64,000 nucleotides of DNA, from the NCBI RefSeq assembly GCF_011839805.1, contig NZ_VWPY01000002.1, positions 62,001 through 126,000 of the forward strand. The letters run 5' to 3'. Shown piece after piece: positions 20,355 to 28,459 of this stretch. The translations under genes were made by a program, and so were the position numbers. Under the pieces are notes generated by a model. That model saw only the letters and a program-made list of their open reading frames with translations. It made no database searches and was not told the origin of the DNA. The DNA comes from Kineococcus rubinsiae. Lineage in GTDB: Bacteria; Actinomycetota; Actinomycetes; Actinomycetales; Kineococcaceae. How positions within the stretch are numbered: the first letter of the stretch is position 1; each line of letters opens with the position of its first letter.

Positions 20355-21563
20355 GTGCGCGAACGCGCAGGTGATGACGAAGGTTTCACCCTGCTCGAGG
20401 TCGTCATCGCCCTGGTCCTCTTCGGCATCGTGGCCTCCGCCACGGCGGCGGTCCTCGTCCGCGGGGTCGCCGGCTCCAGCGACAACCGGGCGCGGGCCGC
20501 GGCCGCCAACATCGCCGCCCAGACCATGGACACGCTGCGGCAGAGCGGCGCGACGGGCCAGGGGTACACCGGCCTGGCGACCCGTCAGCTGGGTGACGTC
20601 GTGGTGCAGGGGCGCACCTACTCCGTCTTCGCCAGCGTCACGGCGGTCCGGAAGGCCAACGCCGGCAGCCCGTGTGCTGCGGGTGGGCTCTCGGACGAGA
20701 TCTTCAAGAAGGTCGGGGTCACGGTCACCTGGCCGGCCTCCGGCTCGGTCCAGCCGGTGCGGAGCGACACGATCGTGCAGAACCCGGGCGTGGCCGCCGA
20801 CCTCACCAAGGGCGCGGTGGGCGTCGTCGTCGCGGGCCCCGCCGCACAGCCGCAGCCGCGCGTGCCCGTGACCCTGAGCTCCGGTGCGACGCAGGTCACC
20901 GACGACAGCGGGTGCGCCTACTTCAGCGGCCTCCCGGCCGGCAACTACACCGCGACCGCGACCGCGCCGGGGTACGTCAACCCCAGCGGCGGCCAGTCCG
21001 CGACGCAGACGGCGGGCGTCGTCGCGGCCAGTGCGACGGTCGTCAACCTCACCTACGCCAAGGCGGCGACTCCCCGGATCACCTTCGGGACGGCGGGCCC
21101 GAACGGAACGCTCGACCCGGCGTACGTGTTCTACGGCACCCCCGGCTTCACGTTGAACAGCGGCACGTCGAGCTTCCCGGGCACGACGTCCACGGGGGTC
21201 GTCACCCCCGTCCTGTACCCGGCCGCCAGCGGCTACGAGACTTGGCTCGGCGGGTGCGTCAGCGAGGCGCCGACCTCGCGGGTGAGCTTCACGACGCTGC
21301 CCGGGGCCTCGCCGCAGGTCACCGTGCCGGCCGGCGGACTCACGCTGAGGAACACTGGCGCGGCGAGCGTCAGCATCCTCCTGCAGCACACCGACTCCTC
21401 CTGCGCGACGAGCTACACCGGGACGCTGCCACCCGGCGCGACCTACCGCGTGACGGTGCCCTTCGGCCAGTGGGCCGTGACCTCGCCGGGTGGTGCCGTC
21501 GTTTCCCCCGCGGCGGTCAGCCTGACCGACGGCGCGCCCACGGGCACGGTGACGGTCTCGTGA
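20355..21563 (+). CDS. Large minor pilin with a carboxypeptidase-regulatory-like domain (PilV-like)
   Basis: A 402-residue prepilin-like protein. With GTG 20355 (GGAGG five bases upstream) the leader is ten residues, cleaved at G/FTLLEVVIALVLFG with Glu at mature position 5. An alternative GTG 20259 also has GGAGG before it and would give a 42-residue leader, which is unusually long. After the pilin helix there is a beta-sandwich segment near residues 180-240 (RVPVTLSSGATQVTDDSGCAYFSGLPAGNYTATATAPGY) like CarboxypepD_reg/Cna-B domains, and a further unassigned region with cysteines. It is far larger than ordinary minor pilins, suggesting an adhesive or tip role. Overlaps the next gene by GTGA. 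Confidence 0.82.
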   Translation: MRERAGDDEGFTLLEVVIALVLFGIVASATAAVLVRGVAGSSDNRARAAAANIAAQTMDTLRQSGATGQGYTGLATRQLGDVVVQGRTYSVFASVTAVRKANAGSPCAAGGLSDEIFKKVGVTVTWPASGSVQPVRSDTIVQNPGVAADLTKGAVGVVVAGPAAQPQPRVPVTLSSGATQVTDDSGCAYFSGLPAGNYTATATAPGYVNPSGGQSATQTAGVVAASATVVNLTYAKAATPRITFGTAGPNGTLDPAYVFYGTPGFTLNSGTSSFPGTTSTGVVTPVLYPAASGYETWLGGCVSEAPTSRVSFTTLPGASPQVTVPAGGLTLRNTGAASVSILLQHTDSSCATSYTGTLPPGATYRVTVPFGQWAVTSPGGAVVSPAAVSLTDGAPTGTVTVS

Positions 21564-22195
21564 GCGGCGGCGCGAGGTTCCGTCCGCGGGGCGGGGACGA
21601 CGACGGTGTCACCCTCGTCGAGCTGTGCATCGCGATGGTCATCTCGGGCGTCATCGCCGTCCTGGTGGCGACGACCACCATCCAGGCGTTCCGCATCCAG
21701 CGCGAGACGACGCTGCGGGAGCGGGACTCCACGTCCGTCGCCCTGGCCATGGACGTCCTGTCCAAGGACCTCCGGCAGGCGATCGCGCCCCAGGTCGGGG
21801 CCACGACGCTCCCGGCGTTCAGCGTCGCCACACCGACCAGCCTCACGGTGGTCACCTGGGTGGCGGCCGACCCCGTCAAGGTCACCTACGCCCTCACCGG
21901 GGGGTCGCTGACCCGCTCGGTCCAGCAGCCCGACACGGCCGGCACCGGCGCGCGGTCGACCTTCACCGCGACGCCGCCGGTCACCACGACGACGCTGGCC
22001 CGCAACATCACGTCCACCGGCCTGTTCGCCTACGCCAAGTCGAGCGACCGCACCGTCTTCCTGGCCACGATCACCGGCGCGGCCGACCTGTCCCTCGTCC
22101 AGTCCGTCAAGGTCGACCTGACCGTGGACTCCGACGGCGGCGGTCGGCTGCCGGGGACGACGCTGACGAACACCGTCGCCTGCCTGAACCTGTGA
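21560..22195 (+). CDS. Minor prepilin (PilW/PilJ-like)
   Basis: A 211-residue prepilin-like protein starting at GTG 21560, which overlaps the previous stop. The leader (MSGGARFRPRGGDDDG) is cleaved at G16/V17; the mature start VTLVELCIAMVISGVIAVLV keeps Glu at position 5 but has Val rather than Phe/Met at +1. The remaining part is beta-rich and resembles PilW-type minor pilins (DVLSKDLRQAIA, typical of this group). It would be assembled with the two flanking large minor pilins into a priming/tip complex. Confidence 0.82.
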   Translation: MSGGARFRPRGGDDDGVTLVELCIAMVISGVIAVLVATTTIQAFRIQRETTLRERDSTSVALAMDVLSKDLRQAIAPQVGATTLPAFSVATPTSLTVVTWVAADPVKVTYALTGGSLTRSVQQPDTAGTGARSTFTATPPVTTTTLARNITSTGLFAYAKSSDRTVFLATITGAADLSLVQSVKVDLTVDSDGGGRLPGTTLTNTVACLNL

Positions 22196-22205
22196 GGAGC
22201 ACGAC

Positions 22206-23903
22206 ATGATCCGCTCGTTGACGCCTCGCCGGCGCTCCGCGTCGCCCGACGAGGGCTTCGCGCTGATGGGCGTCCTCATGCTCATGCTCGTGCTCCTCCT
22301 CGTGTGCTCCGTGGTGGTGAGCCTCGTGGTGTCCGGTTCGCGCTTCCAGCGCAAGCAGCAGGACTGGAACGCGGCGCTGGCGGCGGCGCAGGCCGGCATC
22401 GACGACTACCTGCAGCGGCTCAACAACACCGACGGCGGGTACTACCAGTACGACGGCACGGCCAGCGTGGACCCCGCGAACCCCGCCATGTCCGCCCCGG
22501 GCAGCCCCCTCACTTGGGCGCCGGTGCTCCAGTCGGACGGCGGCAGCAGCCGGGCGTCGTTCCACTACACCGCCGACACCGCCGCCTACACGGGCGCCGG
22601 CGTCCCCCAGACCGGCGTCATCACCGTCACCTCGACCGGCAAGGTCGGGACGCGGACCAGGACGCTGCAGACCCAGCTGCGGCGCAGCGGCTTCCTCGAC
22701 AACCTGTACTTCACGGAGTACGAGACGCAGGACCCCGCGCAGGGCAAGAACCCCACCACCTGCGCCCTGAAGCACTACTACGACGGGCGGCCGTCGAACT
22801 GCCGCGACATCCAGTTCGGCAACGACCGCCTCAGCGGGCCGGTGCACAGCAACGACACGATGCTCATCTGCCAGAACGTCGTCTTCACCGACAAGGTCAC
22901 CTCGGCCACGCCGGACCAGGGGAGCGGCAAGTTCTACCGGACCACCCCCTGCGGGAGCACCAACCCGGCGCCGGTGTTCCAGGCCGGCGTGCCCACCCAG
23001 GTCCCGGTCATCCCCGTGCCGAGCACGAACCAGACGGTGAAGCAGCAGACCGTGGGCTCCGCGGCGACCCAGGGGTGCCTGTTCGTGGGGCCGACCACCA
23101 TCACCCTGAACAAGAACCAGATGTTCGTCCACAGCCCGTGGACCCGGACCTCGCCGCGGTGCGCCCTGGACCAGTGGATCACCATCCCGTCCAACGGCAC
23201 GGTCTACGTCGACGACCGCCCCGCCAACGACTCCACCGACGTCAACAGCTGGAGCACCGCCGACGCGGCCGCCGTCCAGGCGCTCTGCGACCAGCAGGTC
23301 GGCGACGGCATCACCAGCGGGAACCCGGTCGGCTACCCCCTGCCGACGGAGTCCGGCTGGGCCTACGGCTGCACCGCGGGCGACGCCTTCGTCCAGGAGC
23401 TCGACGGCGCCGCGGCCAACGGGCTGACCGGTCGCCTGACCGTCGCGACGGCCGGCAACATCTACGTCACCGACAACCTGCACTACGGCCCCACCAGCGG
23501 CATCCTCGGCCTCATCGCCAACCAGAGCGTCTGGTACTGGCACCCCACCGACCGCACCGGCAAGAACATCAACCTGCCGGCGAAGCAGTACCCCGCGCAG
23601 GCGGCCAAGTCCCAGCCGCTGGTGAACCCGACGGTCTCGGCGGCCATGGTCTCCCTGCAGCACTCCATCGGGACCATGCACTACGACCAGGGGGCGTCGC
23701 TGGGGACGCTGACCATCAACGGCAGCATCACGCAGTTCTACCGCGGTGTCGTGAAGCAGGGGTCCGCCGGGTACGACAAGAACTACGTCTACGACCAGCG
23801 CCTGCGCTACGACTCGCCGCCGCACTTCCTCAACCCGACGACGAGCAGGTTCGCGCCGACCCTGAGCGCCGAGCTGGAGCCCCGGTACCGGGTGAGCGGC
23901 TGA
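22206..23903 (+). CDS. Large minor pilin without Glu5 (PilX/GspK-like)
   Basis: A 565-residue protein with a prepilin-like leader (MIRSLTPRRRSASPDEG) before F18. The hydrophobic helix FALMGVLMLMLVLLLV has Gly at mature position 5 in place of Glu, as in GspK/PilX-type tip subunits that cap the fibre. The long remainder has eight or more cysteines and segments such as LSGPVHSNDTMLICQN and ILGLIANQSVWYW that resemble DUF4900-type proteins. It lies between PilW-like and PilD genes, with its stop overlapping the PilD start. Role as pilus tip component is inferred from these traits. Confidence 0.78.
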   Translation: MIRSLTPRRRSASPDEGFALMGVLMLMLVLLLVCSVVVSLVVSGSRFQRKQQDWNAALAAAQAGIDDYLQRLNNTDGGYYQYDGTASVDPANPAMSAPGSPLTWAPVLQSDGGSSRASFHYTADTAAYTGAGVPQTGVITVTSTGKVGTRTRTLQTQLRRSGFLDNLYFTEYETQDPAQGKNPTTCALKHYYDGRPSNCRDIQFGNDRLSGPVHSNDTMLICQNVVFTDKVTSATPDQGSGKFYRTTPCGSTNPAPVFQAGVPTQVPVIPVPSTNQTVKQQTVGSAATQGCLFVGPTTITLNKNQMFVHSPWTRTSPRCALDQWITIPSNGTVYVDDRPANDSTDVNSWSTADAAAVQALCDQQVGDGITSGNPVGYPLPTESGWAYGCTAGDAFVQELDGAAANGLTGRLTVATAGNIYVTDNLHYGPTSGILGLIANQSVWYWHPTDRTGKNINLPAKQYPAQAAKSQPLVNPTVSAAMVSLQHSIGTMHYDQGASLGTLTINGSITQFYRGVVKQGSAGYDKNYVYDQRLRYDSPPHFLNPTTSRFAPTLSAELEPRYRVSG

Positions 23904-24691
23904 TGCTGCTCGTCCTCCTCGTCGCGGTCGTCGGCGTCGCGGTCGGGTCGTTCCTCAACGTCGTCGTCCACCGGGTCCCCCGGGGGGAGTCGATCGTCGC
24001 GCCGCCCAGCGCCTGCCCGGGGTGCGGGCACGCGATCCGTCCGCGCGACAACGTCCCCGTGCTGTCCTGGATCCTCCTGCGCGGGCGCTGTCGCGACTGC
24101 GGGGCACGGATCAGCGGACGCTACCCGCTGGTCGAGGCGGGCACGGGGCTGCTGTTCGTCGCCGTCCTCCTCGTGGTCGGTGTCTCCTGGGCCCTGCCGG
24201 CGTACCTGTACCTCGCCGCGATCGCCGTGGCGCTGGCCCTCATCGACCTCGAGGTCCACCGCCTCCCGGACGCCATCGTGCTCCCGTCCTACCCCGTGGC
24301 CCTCGTGCTGCTGGGCGCGGCGAGCGCGCTCGGCGGCGACGGGAGTGCGTTCGTGCGCGCCCTCGTCGGTGCGGCCGCGCTCTTCGCCCTCTACTTCGTC
24401 CTGTGGTTCGTGCGCCCCGGCGGCATGGGCCTGGGCGACGTCAAGCTCGCCGGCGTCCTCGGGCTGTACCTCGGGTGGTGGGGGTGGGACGCCCTCGCCG
24501 TCGGCGGTTTCCTCGCGTTCGTGGTCGGTGGGCTCGTGAGCCTGCCGCTGCTGCTCAGCGGCCGCGCGGGACGCCGCACCGCCATCCCCTTCGGCCCCTC
24601 GATGCTGGTCGCGGCCCTCGCGGCCCTGGTCGTCGCCGCGCCCCTGTCGAGCTGGTACCTGTCGCTCGTCGGCCTCAGCGCCACCGCCTGA
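23903..24691 (+). CDS. pilD: Prepilin peptidase / N-methyltransferase PilD
   Basis: A 262-residue membrane aspartyl protease that removes prepilin leaders and methylates the new N terminus. It shows the N-terminal GSFLNVVVHRVPRGESIV, paired CxxC motifs of the cytoplasmic zinc loop (CPGCGHAIRPRDNVPVLSWILLRGRCRDCG), and the two catalytic aspartates in ALIDLEVHRLPD and GMGLGDVKLAG. Multiple membrane helices fill the rest. Its ATG overlaps the stop of the preceding pilin gene (TGATG). It is the only prepilin peptidase seen and probably serves all four pilins here. Confidence 0.95.
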   Translation: MLLVLLVAVVGVAVGSFLNVVVHRVPRGESIVAPPSACPGCGHAIRPRDNVPVLSWILLRGRCRDCGARISGRYPLVEAGTGLLFVAVLLVVGVSWALPAYLYLAAIAVALALIDLEVHRLPDAIVLPSYPVALVLLGAASALGGDGSAFVRALVGAAALFALYFVLWFVRPGGMGLGDVKLAGVLGLYLGWWGWDALAVGGFLAFVVGGLVSLPLLLSGRAGRRTAIPFGPSMLVAALAALVVAAPLSSWYLSLVGLSATA

Positions 24692-24754
24692 CCCGTCCGG
24701 CGGCACCCGGCCGGCCGCACGGCGGTCGCGCTCGTGACCGCGGGTCGTGGGCGG

Positions 24755-24781
24755 CTCAAGGGGGTGCCGCCCGCGGCCGAA
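24755..24781 (+). promoter_or_regulatory. FliA/WhiG-like promoter of pilM-N-O
   Basis: CTCAAG (24755-24760), 15-base spacer, GCCGAA (24776-24781), 61 bases before pilM. Spacer length is identical to that of the other two pilus promoters. Confidence 0.62.
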
Positions 24782-24842
24782 GCTCTAGGGAGAAGAACCC
24801 CCACGGGCCCGCGGTGCGCGAGCCGGAGCAGAAGGAGACGAC

Positions 24843-25889
24843 GTGCCGCGACGAACGGCGATCGGCCTCGACATCGGCACGTCGGGAGTTCGCGCGGCGG
24901 AGCTGTCCTTCGGCAGCGGCGGGAGCACCCTGGAGAAGTTCGGCCAGGTGGCGGTTCCCCCCGGTGCGGTGCGCGACGGGGAGGTCGTCGAGCACGCGGT
25001 GGTCGTCGACGCCCTCAAGACGCTGTGGAAGAGCGGCCGCTTCAGCAGCCGCAAGGTCGCCCTCGGGGTCGCCAACCAGCGCGTCGTCGTCCGCCAGGTG
25101 GACCTGCCCTGGGTCCCGGCCGCCGAGCTGCGGAAGTCCCTGCCGCTGCAGGTGCAGGACTACCTCCCGATGCCCGTGGCGGACAGCGTCATCGACTTCC
25201 ACGTCACCGAGGAGATCACCTCGGGCGGCGGGCGCGTGCTGCGCGGTCTGCTCGTCGCGGCCGCCCGGGACATGGTCATGTCGAACGTGCGCGCGGTGCA
25301 GGCCGCGGGGCTCCGGCCGGTGTCGGTGGACCTCAGCTCCTTCGCGGTGCTGCGCTCCGTCGGTCGCCCGCACAGCGAGGTGGCGACCGAGGCGCTCATC
25401 GACGTGGGGTCCCGCGTCTCCAACCTCGTCGTGCACTCCGGCGGGGTTCCCCGCTTCGTCCGCGTCCTGCTCATGGGCGGTCAAGACGTCACCGACGCCA
25501 TCGCCGAGCGGCTCGGGGTTCCGCTGGACCTCGCCGAGGCCATCAAGCGCTTCGGGATGGAGGACGCCACCGAGCAGGACCTGGAGCTGACCGGCAGCGC
25601 CGTGGACCTCATGCTCGAGGCCTTCGTCGACGAGATCCGCTCCTCCATCGACTACTTCTCGGCCTCGAACCCCCAGCACCGCCCCGAGCGCCTCGTGCTC
25701 ACGGGTGGGGGTTCCCTGCTGCCGGGCATCGCCGCCCGGTTGGAGGCGGCCACCCGCATCCCCACCCGGTCGGGTGACCCCCTGTCCACGCTGCACCTGG
25801 GCCAGACCGGCCTCGACGACGACCAGTTGTCCCTCCTGCAGCCCCTCGCCGCCGTCCCCGTCGGCCTCGCCCTCGGAGTCGCATCGTGA
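24843..25889 (+). CDS. pilM: Type IV pilus assembly ATPase-like protein PilM
   Basis: A 348-residue actin/FtsA-fold cytoplasmic protein that binds the N-terminal tail of PilN and couples the alignment complex to the motor. It begins with the phosphate-binding loop AIGLDIGTSGVRAAEL and shows the family segments QDYLPMPVADSVIDFHV, a second nucleotide loop (LIDVGSRVSNLVVHSGG) and LTGGGSLLPGIA. GTG 24843 has GGAG upstream. It is the first gene of a unit with pilN (overlap GTGA), pilO and two further proteins. Confidence 0.92.
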   Translation: MPRRTAIGLDIGTSGVRAAELSFGSGGSTLEKFGQVAVPPGAVRDGEVVEHAVVVDALKTLWKSGRFSSRKVALGVANQRVVVRQVDLPWVPAAELRKSLPLQVQDYLPMPVADSVIDFHVTEEITSGGGRVLRGLLVAAARDMVMSNVRAVQAAGLRPVSVDLSSFAVLRSVGRPHSEVATEALIDVGSRVSNLVVHSGGVPRFVRVLLMGGQDVTDAIAERLGVPLDLAEAIKRFGMEDATEQDLELTGSAVDLMLEAFVDEIRSSIDYFSASNPQHRPERLVLTGGGSLLPGIAARLEAATRIPTRSGDPLSTLHLGQTGLDDDQLSLLQPLAAVPVGLALGVAS

Positions 25890-26548
25890 GCCTCGCCACC
25901 CTCGAAGCCGTGGCGACGCAGTCCGTCGTCGCCCGGGTCGACCTGCTGCCCGAGGGGATCGACGACGCCCGGAGGTTCCGGCTCGTGCAGGCGGGTCTCG
26001 GTGCCTCGCTCGTCGCCGTCGTCGGTCTCGTCGGACTCGCCTCCCTCATCGGGGCCAGTCACGTGCAGACCGCCCAGGACGCCCTCGACGGCGAGCAGCA
26101 GCGCACCGTGCAGCTGCAGCGTCAGCAGAGCCGGTACGCCGAGGTCCCCGTCGTCTCCCAGCAGCTCGACGCGGCCCGCGCCGCGCAGCGCGCCGTGTCG
26201 GCCTTCGACGTCAGCTGGTTCGGGATGCTCGACGCCGTCGCCGGCCGGACGCCCGCCGAGACGACGGTGTCGACCATGACGCTGGCCCTCGACCCGACGG
26301 CCACGGCCCCGGGCGGCAGCGGTGTCACCGCCCCAACCGATCCCCTCGGCGTCCCCGGCGTGGGCAGCGTGAGCATGGTCGGCACCGCCCCGTCCCAGGA
26401 CGCCGTCGCCTCCCTGCTCGAAGGCCTCGCGCAGGTCCCCGGGCTCGCCCACCCGCTGGTCTCGTCCGCGGCGGCGACCGAGGACGACTCGGTCACCTAC
26501 ACGACGACGACGACCATCACGCCCAGCGCCCTGCTGAACCAGCAGTGA
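25886..26548 (+). CDS. pilN: Type IV pilus alignment protein PilN
   Basis: A 220-residue bitopic membrane protein. The cytoplasmic N terminus carries VDLLP (residues 18-22), equivalent to the NLLP motif that docks into PilM. One membrane helix (about 37-58) is followed by a coiled-coil segment (DALDGEQQRTVQLQRQQSRYAEV) and a ferredoxin-like periplasm-side domain. It forms a heterodimer with PilO in known systems. The GTG overlaps the pilM stop by four bases. Confidence 0.88.
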   Translation: MSLATLEAVATQSVVARVDLLPEGIDDARRFRLVQAGLGASLVAVVGLVGLASLIGASHVQTAQDALDGEQQRTVQLQRQQSRYAEVPVVSQQLDAARAAQRAVSAFDVSWFGMLDAVAGRTPAETTVSTMTLALDPTATAPGGSGVTAPTDPLGVPGVGSVSMVGTAPSQDAVASLLEGLAQVPGLAHPLVSSAAATEDDSVTYTTTTTITPSALLNQQ

Positions 26549-26573
26549 CGCGGCCCGAGACGGAGAGCCGACC

Positions 26574-27248
26574 ATGACGATGCGCAAGTCCACCCTGTGG
26601 ACCCTCGCGACCGCGCTGATCGCCCTGCTCGTCCTCGCGGGCGGCTGGCTCCTGGTGCTGGGGCCGCAGCGCGCCGAGGCGGCGGACCTCGCCACCCAGC
26701 GCAACTTCGTCGCCGAGCAGAACGAGCGGCTGGCGCTGAACCAGGCGCAGCTGCAGGCGCAGCTCGAGGAGCTCCCGGCCCAGAAGGCGCAGCTCGCCGC
26801 GATCCTCGCGAGCCTGCCGGACGACAGCCGGCTCCCGCAGCTGCTGCGCCAGCTGGAGTCCTCCGCCGAGAACACCGGGGTCAGGCTGACGTCCGTGGCT
26901 CCGGGGACCGCCGCCGCCTACGACGCGACCGGCGCCCCGGGCGTGGTGAGCGTCCCGGTCGTCGTGTCCGTGGACGGCACCCTCGCCGAGGTCGAGCTCT
27001 ACCTCAAGCAGCTGCAGGCCGACTCCACGCGCTACTTCCTCATCGAGTCCGTGGCGCTCTCCGCCGGGACGGGCGGCGTCAGCGGCACCTCCTCGGGGAT
27101 CTCGACGGTCATCACCGGGAAGGTGTTCGTCCTCTCCGCGTCGGCGAGCGCGGCGACGCCGGCCATCGCGGGCACCACGGCTCCCGCCCCCACCACGGCG
27201 GTCCCGGGCGGCACCACCGCCGGCACCGGCCCGACCACCCTGTCCTGA
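26574..27248 (+). CDS. pilO: Type IV pilus alignment protein PilO
   Basis: A 224-residue bitopic protein: short cytoplasmic tail, membrane helix (about 8-30), a strong coiled coil rich in Gln/Leu/Ala (AEQNERLALNQAQLQAQLEEL), then a ferredoxin-like domain (LPQLLRQLESSAENTGVRLTSV; VVSVDGTLAEVELYLKQLQ) and a Thr/Gly/Ala-rich tail of about 35 residues not seen in most PilO proteins. It is read 26 bases after pilN behind a GAGAG site. Confidence 0.87.
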   Translation: MTMRKSTLWTLATALIALLVLAGGWLLVLGPQRAEAADLATQRNFVAEQNERLALNQAQLQAQLEELPAQKAQLAAILASLPDDSRLPQLLRQLESSAENTGVRLTSVAPGTAAAYDATGAPGVVSVPVVVSVDGTLAEVELYLKQLQADSTRYFLIESVALSAGTGGVSGTSSGISTVITGKVFVLSASASAATPAIAGTTAPAPTTAVPGGTTAGTGPTTLS

Positions 27249-27261
27249 GCGGAGGAACGCC

Positions 27262-28392
27262 ATGAGCACGAACCCCTCGCCGTTCGGCGCCGAGCTGTTC
27301 CCCGCGGACGACGCCGCGACGGAGGTCGTCGAGACGTCCGCCCCCGTCCGGGAGCGGACGCCCGTCGACCCCCGGGTCCTGAGGTCCCTGCTCGCCGGCG
27401 CGGCCGTCGTGGCCGTCCTCGGCGCGGGGACGGCCGGCTTCCTCTGGATCAGCAGCACGCCCTCCGGTGACGTGGCCGACGCCGCCCTCGGCGGCGCCCG
27501 CAGCACACCGTCGGTCGCGGGCCCCGTGCGCGCCACCGGCATCGCCTTCGGTCAGCGCGAGGTGTTCGCGACCTCGGGAGGCACCGGAACCGGATCGGAC
27601 GACGTGGCCACCGGCACCGGCACCGGCACCGGCACGGGCACCGGTACGGACTTCGGCCCCGCGAGCGGTGGCGGTCGGCCCGTGACGTCGCCGACCACCG
27701 CCCCGTCGTCGGTGCGACCCGCGGGCCCGGTCGTGCCGACGCGGACCACCGCGCCCGCTCCCCGCCCGTCGACGTCCGGTGCGCCGTCGGTCGTGCCGCC
27801 TCCCGCCGTCACGGCCCCCGTCTCCTCGGCTCCCGGCTGGGTGACGCCGGTCGTCCGCTTCGTCGGCGGCTCGGCGGGTTCGGGGACCTTCGACATCGAC
27901 GGCGAGACGCGCACGTTCACGACGGGGCAGGCGGTCTACCCGCTCGGCGTCGTCTACGCCGGCGTCGTGCTGGACGACCCGTCCAGCAGCCCGACGCCCT
28001 CGAGCTCCACGTCCGCGACGACCGAGCCCCCGAAGCTGCTGGGCGTCCTGCTCACCGCCGGCGACCGCAGCACCGGGTGGATCGTCCCGCCCGGCACCGC
28101 GCTGCCCGACGTGGTCGTCGGGCGCACCCAGGGCCGGGCCCGCGTCATCGGCCTGCTGCGCGAGCAGTACTTCCTGCGCGTCGACCGCCGCGTCGACGTG
28201 CTGCAGGCCGTGGGCACCGCGGTGCCGGGCACCTCCCTCACGTTCACGGGGGAGACGAACGACGTCCACACGCGCTGGGCCGTCCAGGCGGGCGATCCGT
28301 CGCTGGCCCGGGGCGACGTCTACTTCTCCGACGGCCCGGTCATCTCCTTCGGCCGCTTCGGCGCAGGGGAGGCCGACGGTGTCTCCTACTGA
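27262..28392 (+). CDS. Bitopic protein in the PilP position, function unknown
   Basis: A 376-residue protein that I cannot assign to a family. A cytoplasmic N terminus of about 45 residues is followed by one membrane helix (about 49-70). Residues about 110-190 are low-complexity Gly/Thr then Pro/Thr/Ser, encoded partly by a tandem ACCGGC hexamer tract. The C-terminal 170 residues look folded and beta-rich (VTPVVRFVGGSAGSGTFDIDG; YFLRVDRRVDVLQAVG). Coming straight after PilO, it occupies the place of the lipoprotein PilP of Gram-negative systems but has no lipobox, so it may span the thick cell wall instead. Confidence 0.7.
   Translation: MSTNPSPFGAELFPADDAATEVVETSAPVRERTPVDPRVLRSLLAGAAVVAVLGAGTAGFLWISSTPSGDVADAALGGARSTPSVAGPVRATGIAFGQREVFATSGGTGTGSDDVATGTGTGTGTGTGTDFGPASGGGRPVTSPTTAPSSVRPAGPVVPTRTTAPAPRPSTSGAPSVVPPPAVTAPVSSAPGWVTPVVRFVGGSAGSGTFDIDGETRTFTTGQAVYPLGVVYAGVVLDDPSSSPTPSSSTSATTEPPKLLGVLLTAGDRSTGWIVPPGTALPDVVVGRTQGRARVIGLLREQYFLRVDRRVDVLQAVGTAVPGTSLTFTGETNDVHTRWAVQAGDPSLARGDVYFSDGPVISFGRFGAGEADGVSY
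27609..27648 (+). repeat. Tandem CACCGG hexamer tract inside the PilP-position gene
   Basis: About six to seven near-perfect copies of a CACCGG-type hexamer encode an alternating Gly-Thr segment. Because the unit is a multiple of three, gain or loss of copies would change linker length without breaking the frame. Confidence 0.8.
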
Positions 28393-28459
28393 CGCAGCAG
28401 CTCCACGGCGGGCCCAGCGCCCGGTCGCCGACGCCGTCCCCCGCCGCAGGAGGTTCCCC

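Noticed and set aside
27609-27648. Tandem hexamers as part of a CRISPR array
   Set aside because: Units are six bases with no spacers, lie inside a coding frame, and no cas genes are near.
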